Below are positions 55,331 through 64,000 of a stretch of DNA of 64,000 nt, one piece after another (within the stretch, counting starts at the first letter, position 1; the number at the start of each line of letters is the position of its first letter). A program made the translations under genes and the position numbers. The stretch spans positions 90,878 through 154,877 of the forward strand of contig WELB01000053.1 of NCBI GenBank assembly GCA_009602725.1, in the 5' to 3' direction. Source of the DNA: Spirogloea muscicola. Its lineage: Eukaryota > Streptophyta > Zygnematophyceae > Spirogloeales > Spirogloeaceae. The notes beneath the pieces were generated by a model, which was given only the letters and a program-made list of their open reading frames with translations, was not told the DNA's origin and made no database searches.

Positions 55331-56010
55331 GGCACACACGCCGACTGTGCTGGCTGGCGGCAATCCATGCGGATATAAAGAGCGGCACTGCAAGGATCAA
55401 CTCCGGGGAGACCCCTTTGATTCATGCGATATGAACATCTATGGCGGCTATGGTATGGGCTAGTCATTACTCCACTGCTTGAACCAGCTGGTAGGCGCAC
55501 GTTGTTGTAGTCAGGCCGGTGGCTTGGGGCATAATAGAGTCCCGCATTAAGTGCGAGCTACTGTATACGGCTGTTGCTTGCTTTGCATCGTTCCCCCAGG
55601 CTCTAGCCGTACACTAGGGTGCTAGGCGCACACTGAGCGAAGCCACTGGCGAGCGTGGTGGACTTAGGCTCTCAGATTAGTCTGTCGGATATGTTTGTGC
55701 TTATCGTGGGTATAAGTGTATCTCTTCAATTGTGTTCTTCAATCGGTTACCTTAGCCTATCTTACATTTTTCGATGATCTTTCCACAAAAGGCGTACTGG
55801 TGTTGTTTGGCCTCCTGTTCGCGCTTTAGCTGCAGCCTCTGAATGCTCGTTCATGCCGAGCTGGCCACAATGTGCAATCGCGACAGGTTGCACTGGCCGC
55901 TCGTTGCCCTATCGACAGGGGACGTGTTACCCGCTAAGCAGTTCCTCTGACCTGCGGCAGCTCAACAGGGAATATCAAGCACACAGTGGCCATTTGAGTC
56001 GCCGTGTGCT
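55331..56010. other. Gene-free stretch
   Basis: Nothing recognised on either strand. Confidence 0.35.
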
Positions 56011-56110
56011 TTAGTGCTTTCTGGCCCCTTTGAACTTTGTTCATTCCTCTTTCCTAGGCTGGCCATACCATTGCCGTTCTTGAAGTGCCCTGAAGCGAGC
56101 CTCCTTTCTG
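56010..56110 (+). repeat. Degenerate tail
   Basis: CTTTCTGGCCCCTTTGAAC, TTGTTCATTCCTCTTTCC and a decayed AGGCTGGCCATACC without a matching right arm. Confidence 0.45.
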
Positions 56111-56219
56111 AAAGTTTTCTTGCTCTGCCTGCTCTTGTCTACGTTCAGCAACCTGTACCTGCTGTTCACGTTCTGCAGTCTGTACCTGTCTTTCACGTCC
56201 TACAGCCGTCACTTCCTGT

Positions 56220-56540
56220 CGTGATATAGGAGGACCAGCAGACCGTCCTTGTCTCGGCGCAGATGCAGACGCAGACGCAGACGCAAATCCATGGTCACAC
56301 AGAGTTCAGAGTAGCACAAAGACTTGCCTGGTCACGCACAGAGCCGGCGAGCACTCAGCTCCACCTGGCCGCACACAGAGCTGGCAAGCGCACAACGCCG
56401 CCTCGCCGCACACAGAGCCGCCGCGCACACAGCGCCGCCTAGCCGCACACACAGCCGCCGTGCACACAGCGCCGCCTAGCCGCACACAGAGCCGCCGCGC
56501 GCACAGCGCTGCCTAACCGCACACAGAGCCAGCGAGAAAG
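56220..56540. repeat. Minisatellite with GCCGCACACAGAG core (about 35-bp unit)
   Basis: At least five units of the form CGCCGCCTAGCCGCACACAGAG with CCGCCGCGCACACAG, plus more diverged units on the left (CCACCTGGCCGCACACAGAG). It is preceded by a (CAGACG)n run at 56263-56285. Related to the array at 13.1 kb. Confidence 0.75.
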
Positions 56541-57723
56541 CTCGGGCCAACTATGCGATATGCCGAGGCCTCCCTTATCTAGGGAGACTCTCATCGGCCC
56601 AGCAGGACGAGCGGGATGGGTGACTATCCCGGCCCACTGATTCATCGTATTACTACATTCAACCCTTTCTCCCTTGCACATTGCCGTCCCATATCCCTAC
56701 AATGGATGTTGACCCCAATCTGCTGACCTGTAATTACTAACCGGGACAGGCTTAGCAGCAGGTGATGAAGTCTCTGGATATGCTTGCCTAAGTTACTTGG
56801 CCACTTTGACTACACCACTCAAGACACGCCTATATCCCGCCCTAAAAGTGTCTTGCACGGAGGATGGGCAGCCATCTTTCGCCCGAGGGGCTTTTGAATA
56901 TCCGCCTATCTGAATGCACCAGCGTGCCATGCTAGGCAGCAAGCTGCAATTGGCAGACCTTTGTTACGATTACGGCGGTCTACTTGTGCACAGGGTGGTG
57001 CTTCTGATGATCTTGGAGATCCTTGTCCTTACAGAGTTTCATTGCACACAGACTTCTCTTTTTCACTGTCCACTTGAAGTATTGCTGACCAGTAGACTTA
57101 CACATGCTATCACAACATAAACAGCAAAACATATTGATAATCCCAAGCTTCAGATGCTGACGAGCTGCAAGCTCTCACAAAGTGATCTGTGGAGCATCAA
57201 GGGCGCCCTCAATGGAGCTTGACAGGATTCCCCATACTTCTTTACTGATCAACAGGCTGAGAAAGTTGCAGAGTTCTGAAGTCACGCAACCTGCAAGCAT
57301 GCTGTCCCAGAAGAAATGGTTATTCTCCCATGCCAAATCTGGCAAGCAGCTGCTCCTAACCTTTCTCTGCTACAAATATCACTGCATTTTCAGTGGCGCA
57401 ATTACCTAAGGCAGGGATCTAGATGAGGGATGTCAAAAGTGGAAGTGACTGCATAGTCATCGCATCTAGGGTTCAAGCTCTTCAGCCTACCACCGGATGC
57501 TCAGACAGACCTGCAGCCAGAATGTGCATAAAGGGATACTGATGAGAAATGGGTGGGGGCGCCCAGGGAAGGAGAGGGACAGCCCAAAAATGAGCCGACG
57601 ATGCGCCAGCCCACAGAACGAAGGTCGCTGCCCTGGCATGGTGCTCCACGTAGAGGAGCAACCCCCCAGAGCCGCGGGCAGAGGGTCCTCGCATGCCTAT
57701 CTAAGAGCAATCATGCAAGCTCT
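56541..57723. other. Gene-free stretch
   Basis: Downstream of the SWIB gene. Short frames only; nothing recognised. Confidence 0.4.
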
Positions 57724-59605
57724 TCAAAGCTCGTCAGCACCCTCCTCCCCAACATCATCATCAATGCCACCTCCATGCTCATTCAAGTCTTCCTGCCCTT
57801 CCTCATCCAAGCTGCCCACTTCGCCCTCACCATCGCCCTCCAATTCGCCCTCAAGTTCGCCTTCAACTTCACCCTCACCCTCGCCCTCACCTTCACCCTC
57901 GCCCTCAATTTCGCCCTCTACCAGAGGAGCGATGGCAATCTCCTCCTCCTCTGTTGGCTCGGCCTTTATGAAGTGCGGAACGAGGAGCTTGGTCATGCTG
58001 AAGCCAACGAACTCATCAACGCCAAATAGCTTCTTCAACTTCTCATCAGACAGTATCTTACGCTTATCGGAAGGATCCTGCAATTTCCAGGTTGGCTTCA
58101 AGCCTAATCAGCATAAAAACCACACTTGCCGCTGTGCTTGCTAATCAGAATGCACGGAGCCTCCCGCTACTTGCAGGATGACCAGTATGGCTGTCTGATA
58201 GACCAAAAGGCTTGCTGACGAGAAGGTGGAAGGTTGTAATCTCTTATAAGTTTAGAAAGTAATCTTATGGAGTTTGCCTATGTCAAGAGGCGAAAGGGCA
58301 AGAGGACACTATTACCTGCAGATTGTTCTCTTTGATGTGCCCCCACAGCCGCTTCACAATCTCTGAGCGACTGAGGTGTGTCTCCCCAGTGCCGATGAAC
58401 TCAACAAGAGGCTCAGAGAGCTGCAGAGGAGCAGAGAAGGCTGACCCTCTGCCGGCTCCAGGGTTAAGAGGCTTCTTAGGCTTGGGCTTGCCTGCACATG
58501 ATCAGACATGATGCTGGATCTCAAAGGGGCCTATGCCATTCTGTTGAACGCACAAACGGCAAGGCCAACACTTCCGAGTCTATATATCCAATCTCAAACA
58601 CAGCCCAACACTCAGAGACACACAGCTAGGCGAGACGAAATTTGGAAAAAGCAGCTCGCACCATCGTCTATTGTAAAAATGTGCTGAGAGAGGAGCTTGT
58701 TCATCTGCAGCATATCGGTGTGCTCGACACCAAATAAGCTCCTCAGCGTCGTATCACAAAGAATCTGCCTCTTGTTTTCCTGATTCTGGAGGTTGTTCGC
58801 CTTGATGTAGTCCCAGACGCTTTTAACCACCTGATGGCCGACCAGAAGCCATCCCTATCAGGATAGTTGCAGGGCATGCAGGCAACGCCCTGGTCGCTGA
58901 CTTGCTCAGGTAGCCACTGACAGCTCAGGACCAGACAAGGCCTTGTTCTGATAATTCAATATGGCACTTAATGAAGTATGCGACCATGTGCTGCTAATGA
59001 AGAGGCTCTGGCAGAAGTGACTGCCGCTGGAAAGGCTGGAGTGCTCTTCTGACCAATGGCAACTAGCATGGTGCGTCAGCCTGCTTGCCTGAGTTCGGGG
59101 CAGCTGCGTGTGGCCAACAATGGCTGCCAGCTCCGGAGAGAGGTTGCAAATCTTGGTCAGACCGCCCCCTCCACCGCCCTCCCTCTTCTTCCGTACCTTC
59201 TTCCCTTTCCTGCACGGTTTGCCCGAGTGGTAGCGAGTCAGAGGCGAGACGGCACGGGGAATGTCCTATCTGATCACCAACCAGTCAGTGTGTCAGGCTG
59301 TCAGCAGCTGACACACTGGTGTTTAGGGCCAAGAAGGCCACGCACTTGTCCTCCTTCGTCTTCCTCCTCCTCTTTTTCGCGGGCTGCGGCTCGTCATCAT
59401 CGTCGTCGTCGTCCTCGTCGGCGTCCTGGCGAGCCTTCAGGTACTTTTCAACCTCCTGCCGGATGAAGGCCTTCTTGTCCGAGAGGTCAACGCCCCCGAG
59501 CGACTGCTCCAGTTGTATCCTGACAGACCGCTCAGTGGTGGTGTTGAGGTCGGCGCCAGCCAATATCTTCCGGAGGCCCCGCGAGATGTCCACATCGGCG
59601 ACCAT
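57724..59605 (-). CDS. DEK_C-SWIB-SWIB chromatin protein
   Basis: Five phase-consistent exons: 59605-59346, 59209-59089, 58830-58662, 58491-58316, 58077-57724; 359 residues. Residues about 1-60 are a DEK C-terminal domain (LRKILAGADLNTTTERSV, KKAFIRQEVEKYL), followed by an acidic run and a basic nuclear-localisation-like cluster (KKRRRKTK). The first SWIB/MDM2 domain runs LTKICNLSPELAAIVG, VVKSVWDYIKANNLQ, RSLFGVEHTDMLQMNKLL; the second PLQLSEPLVEFIGTG, IVKRLWGHIKENNLQ, LKKLFGVDEFVGFSM. The C-terminus is an unusually regular Glu-Gly repeat (EGEGEGEGE, residues about 290-330). Similar plant and yeast UAF30-type proteins act in chromatin remodelling or Pol I transcription. Intron 2 uses a GC donor (59088-59087). 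Confidence 0.92.
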
Positions 59606-60739
59606 TGTGGCCCGCAGGCCGGCCGCCCTGGCAGCCGCCCGTGCCTAGGGCACCATCCCTCGATGGCGAAGCAGCTCCGAGCGGCCAGGCGCCGGGGCTT
59701 CCGCGGGCGGGGCCCCCTGCCGCGCGCACGTCTCCACGTCTTGGCCGCGCGCGGCGCCAGCCGCGGCCCGTTCCTCGGCGTCGTCGCCGCTCCTCAGCCG
59801 GCTGCCCTGCCCGTCGTCTGCGCTCCCGCCAGTCCCGGCGCTGCCTCGGGCGTGGTTTTTTTTTTTTTTTTTTTTTGCGNGGGGCGGGGAGGAGGGAGGG
59901 GGGGTGAGAAAGAGAGGTAGCCGATAAGGTCACCTTTTGCGTGTGAAGAGGGAGGGAGGGCTGAGGGAGGCCTAGGCGCCGCCCCCGCGGCTAAGTCCCC
60001 CGCCGCCGCCCCCACCCACCTTCCTCCTACGGGGGCCCCCCCGCAGCGCACGGCCCGTGAGGGGCCCCGGCGCACCATACAAACATAGTGTACAAAATCA
60101 ATGCAGAGTAAAATGACATTAAATCATAAGGTCGCAAAAAATACTTCAGGTCGTGGCTGTGGGGATGGGGGGCCCATCGAAACCACCCCCCCCCACCCTT
60201 GTATTTCTTGACCCTTCCTTAATGCTTAGCTTATCGAGTAAGAGAACAGTTTGTCTTAATTTCTATGTAACCTTAGCCCCCCGTAAGTTACTGTTTGTTG
60301 TTCCATGCATACAGGCGTGCTTTGGCCTCCCTCACATTACTTACGCTTCGCACCGCGCGGCTTCTCTCTTTATCATCGAGGTCTCTTTAACCTTCGATAG
60401 TAATTGGCTCCTCAGCAAACGGCGACATTCCAGTGGCCACCGTCTCGCCGTTAGGTTTTGCTTGGCCCGCGCGCGCACTCCCCGATTCAAACGTCCGAAG
60501 GGGCAGCACGCCCTCAGCTCCTGACCCTAGGCCCCCGCCGCCGCCGCTGCTGCCGCCACCGCCGTCGCTGCTGCCGCCGAGCCGACGAACTCGTTTACTC
60601 GGCCTCGGAGCGGTGCACAGCGCGAAAAGTCGACGCTGTGTATTCGAGGCGCTGCTGCAGTGAGTGGTGTGGGAGCTGCACAGGGCGACAGGGTGAGCTC
60701 CCGCAGAATTTCAGCGCTCTTGAGGGCAGCCGTCGCATC
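59606..60739. promoter_or_regulatory. Divergent promoter region of the SWIB and SMC2 genes
   Basis: About 1.1 kb between divergent starts. It contains GC-rich DNA, a run of 21 T (about 59856-59876) ending in a single N (59880), C-rich blocks (CCACCCCCCCCCACCC near 60184) and CCG/CTG repeats (60535-60590) in the probable SMC2 leader. No ORF is credible. It may serve both promoters. Confidence 0.5.
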
Positions 60740-63700
60740 ATGTACCTCGAGGACATCAGCATCGACGGCTTCAAGTCGTACGCGCGCCGCACGACGGTCT
60801 CGGGCTTCGACCCCCACTTTAATGCCATCACAGGCCTCAATGGCTCTGGCAAATCCAACATCCTCGACGCCATCTGCTTCAACCTCGGCATCACAAACCT
60901 TCAGCACGTGCGAGCCCAGACGCTGCAGGAGCTGGTGTACAAGCAGGGTCAGGCCGGCGTGACCAAGGCTACTGTCTCCATCACCTTCAACAATGCCGAT
61001 CGTGTCAGCAGCCCCGTTGGCTATGAGGACTGTCGGCAGATCATTGTCACGCGACAGGTGGGATCTCTTTTAGCCGTCCTGTGCTGCTGACGACGTGGCG
61101 TATGCTACACCTTCACACAACTTGAAGGAAGGCTGCTCACTGTTTCCAAGGTACATGCAGATTGTGCTTGGAGGAAGGCACAAGTACACCATCAATGGCA
61201 TGGCAGCTCTGCCTAGCCGTGTCCAGAATCTCTTCCATTCCGTGCAGCTGAATGTCAACAATCCTCACTTCCTCATCATGCAAGGACGGGTAACCAAGGT
61301 ACGCCACTGCTCCTGGTGACTGCAGGCATGTCAATAGGTTGAAGTAGCTGCCGTATGTGCTAAGAGATAGCATCCAATGCCTGGCGAAGGTGCTCAACAT
61401 GCGGCCAATGGAGACACTGTCAATGCTGGAGGAGGCAGCGGGCACCAGGATGTACGAGATGAAGAAGGAGGGCGCATTGAAGATGTTAGAGAAGAAACAG
61501 GCCAAAGTGGATGAGATCCAGAAGGTGCAAGCTTGTGGTCAAGCACTAAAGCGTCTCTGGTGCTGCTAGCTGAAGGTCTTGTGTAAGGCACATTACGCGA
61601 AGCAGCTATTGGCATCAAGTGTGAGTCTGGGCGAGCTTGGATGAAGCTTTGGATCTCAAAGCTCTCTGCTCCTTTTCCAACAGGTTCTAGGAGAAGAGAT
61701 AGTACCAAAGCTGGAATCCCTGAGGAAGGAAAAGTCTGCATACATGCAGTGGCGTGATGGAGTTGCAAGTCTGGAAAACCTCAAACGCTTCTGCATAGCG
61801 CACGAGTTTGTGGAGGCAGAGCGCGCCAGCATGCAAGCTGCCGACGAGGCAGAGCAGGTCCACGAAAGGGTAGAGTTGCTGAAAAGGGAGAAGGTGGCCG
61901 CTGAGGAAAGCATGGCGGACCTACGAGAGAGAATCGCAAACCTGATGGCAGAGAAGGAGAAACGTATGGGGGCTGAGCTGGCAGGCCTGGTCGATATTGT
62001 GGACGTCCTTTCCAAGGACCTTGTCAAGGACACATCCATGTGGAGCAACACTAATGAAGCGCTAGCAGCCGAACAGACTGTCCTTGAAAGCATGACGGTT
62101 CAGCAAGCAGAGCTGCAGACTGCAGTCAAGGCAAAGAGGGATGCTGTTTGTAGGACTGAAGAGGAGATGGAGTCCACCCATCGAGAGGTGCAGACTCTCT
62201 CAGATGAGCTGTCGCGGGCAGAGCAGGAGCACCAGGCTGTGCTGGCAGGCAAGAGTGGTGCACAGGGTGATGATAAGAGCATGACAGACATTCTACGTGA
62301 GCTGAAGGTGGCCGTTGAGGGCGCCTCATCCGAGGCCAAGCAGGCAAGTGTCCGGATGCAGTACCTCCAGGCTGAGCTGGTGGCCAGGACCGAGGCCCTC
62401 GGCTCAAAGCAGGAAGAAGCCACCAAACTTGAGCAGGAGCTTGCTGCGGTGGAAGCAGCTGTCAAACGCTACCAGACAGAGCTCTCAGCCCTTGGCTTTG
62501 ATCCTGCTCATCTTGAACGACTTCAGAATGTGCACATCCTATCCTATGGCTTAAGCTCGTGCCTGCCTTGCAATGCCGCTACCAGGAGACTTTGCTGTCC
62601 TTGTAATGCCTTGAAAGCATGGAGGGGTTTGTACCATCTGGATACATGTGCTGAATCGGTCCTTCAGCTACATTGTCGAGCAGCTAGCTTCAATATGCTA
62701 TCCTTTATATGTGCTTTGAAGGTCAAGAAGGAGGAGACTGAAACAGTGAAGATGCTGAAGGCCACTGTGGATGTGGTCACAATTGAGACTCAGTCCAACG
62801 TGGTATACAGTGACCCTGTGCCCGGCTTTGACCGGTCACGAGTCAAAGGGACTGTGGGGCGACTGTTCTCCGTGAAGGAAACCTCCGCCATGCTTGCCCT
62901 GGAGGTCTCTGCTTGCTGTCCCTTTCTGAATGACTGTAACCCAGATCCACTTGCTCTTCATAGTACTGCAACCATTCATGTGGCACTAATGCTGACCCGT
63001 CAATCACAATGTGCGACTTGATTGCACTTATAAGCCATGACTGGATTGAGTAGACTGAGAGCAAGGAAGTACATCTTGATTGCAGGTTGCTGCAGGGAGC
63101 AAGGTCCATAATCTTGTCACAGATACTGCAGAGACTGGTAAGCTGCTGTTCAGCAAAGCAGCTGCCCTGAAGAGGAGGGTGACTGTACTACCACTTGACA
63201 AGATTGAGCACCACCAACTAAACGAGCGCCAGCTTGCTGCAGCAAACACTGTGGTAAGACTGCAGCTGTCCATATCTTGTCTTGCTCATAAATTGCTATT
63301 GACACTCCTATTCAGACTGTAGCTACTTCAGGAGAGCTTTCTTAGCAAGTGAGCTGCAAAACTATCACCATAACAATCATATGTGGTTGACACTCTGGCA
63401 GGTAGGCATGCACAATGCAAGACCTGCACTTTCCCTGATTGAATGCAGCTCGCATGTCAAGGTATGAATGACCTGATTGGTCGTGGCCCGGACTACTCTC
63501 CAAAGTGACTTCGGCAGCAGATTACAATTGCAAGACATTGCCACAATTTTACTAACATCTGGTACGATGTGAGCTTGATGCAATTTCAGCCTGCCATGGA
63601 GTTTGTCTTTGGCAGCACTTTCATTTGCAAGGATATAGCCACTGCCAACAAGGTGAACAGCAGATTTTCTCTTGGCTTGATCGGGCTGTATGGTGGTATC

Positions 63701-64000
63701 ATGACTAAAATACCTACAAGTTGCTAAAAGGAAGGGCTTCAATCTCATCCCTGTTGTCTTTCCCTATCTGATGAGGTGGCTTAGATCATCAAGAGCCAAA
63801 CTTCAGAGTATCTGACATTCCAACGTACTGGTGTCGGTCACCAAGGTGGCATTTCATCCAGATATACGAGCAACATGTGTTACTCTCGAGGGAGACATCC
63901 TGCAACCGTCAGGTGTCTTGACTGGTGGATCCCGTAGGTCAGCTTCCAGCAGTAACCTATTTCGTAGCTTCTTGTACCATCTCAATGATAGCTACAAGTG
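60740..64000 (+). CDS. SMC2: Condensin subunit SMC2, 5' part
   Basis: Exons 60740-61057, 61161-61298, 61390-61524, 61684-62529, 62722-62904, 63086-63253, 63402-63461, 63590-63652 and 63846-63937 are phase-consistent and give about 667 residues; the gene continues past the window. It begins [15 protein letters not shown], with Walker [10 protein letters not shown] (residues 32-40) and [12 protein letters not shown]. Exon 2 has [17 protein letters not shown] and exon 3 [14 protein letters not shown]. Exon 4 is one long coiled coil (282 residues). Exons 5-9 enter the hinge ([44 protein letters not shown]). All point to SMC2 rather than SMC1, 3 or 4. It works with SMC4 in chromosome condensation. 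The C-terminal coil and Walker B are not in the window. Confidence 0.97.

Noticed and set aside
56220-56540. CRISPR-like spaced repeats
   Set aside because: Units are contiguous and degenerate without unique spacers, in a eukaryotic gene setting.
59856-59880. Poly(T) run as a retroposed poly(A) tail
   Set aside because: No retrocopy or target duplication beside it, and it ends in an ambiguous base, so a homopolymer or sequencing problem is as likely.

Overview
The window looks like nuclear DNA of a green alga (Chlorophyta, plausibly Trebouxiophyceae). Host genes are split by many short-to-medium GT-AG introns, and their products read as the plant/algal versions of RPF2, LSM8, SMC2, a GAUT-type GT8 glycosyltransferase, a chloroplast rhodanese, a plant-type alpha/beta hydrolase, a plant-type MORN-repeat protein and a DEK_C-SWIB-SWIB protein. 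Lineage is inferred from these resemblances; no rRNA or organelle marker is present.

Layout. 1-14000 is gene-poor and repeat-rich: an inverted repeat at the left edge, a degenerate non-LTR (LINE-like) element with reverse transcriptase and a nuclease-like C-terminus, a small gag-only Ty1/copia fossil with both LTRs and a target duplication (4733-6788), minisatellites and tail fragments. 14300-16200 carries a GCR1_C-domain gene (-). 16700-19500 is repeats plus a doubtful ORF. 19628-20852 is a rhodanese gene (+). 22.8-27.3 kb is a 13-exon alpha/beta hydrolase gene (+). 28.5-29.05 kb is a small membrane/LEA-like gene (-) whose paralogue lies at 47.1-47.5 kb. 29.5-32.2 kb is a repeat island. RPF2 (-) and LSM8 (+) are divergent at 32.5-36.4 kb. 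36.8-40.3 kb is a second repeat island with another reverse transcriptase fragment. The GT8 gene (+) spans 41-45.8 kb. The MORN gene (-) lies at 50-53.1 kb and contains a tandem exon duplication. 53.4-57.4 kb is a third repeat island. A DEK_C/SWIB gene (-) at 57.7-59.6 kb and the 5' half of SMC2 (+) from 60.7 kb close the window.

The most striking feature is a family of dozens of very short copies of the 3' end of the LINE-like element. Each copy has the last codons of the element ORF and a 3' tail with a stem-loop of the form GGGCTGG-loop-CCAGCCC. The loops vary while the stem is kept, mainly by G-C pairs with some G.U wobble. One such tail-only copy (29689-29859) is flanked by a 13-bp near-perfect target duplication inside an older copy, so tail-only pieces were really inserted. 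Many copies are joined tail-to-coding end in head-to-tail chains, as if the element preferred its own tails as targets or switched templates.

The host genes do not form one pathway. RPF2 (5S RNP/60S assembly), LSM8 (U6 snRNA binding), SMC2 (condensin) and the SWIB protein are constitutive nuclear functions; the others act in plastid or membrane compartments. Single-N or longer gaps fall mostly inside CGG-rich or homopolymer runs at gene 5' ends, so several start codons are uncertain.
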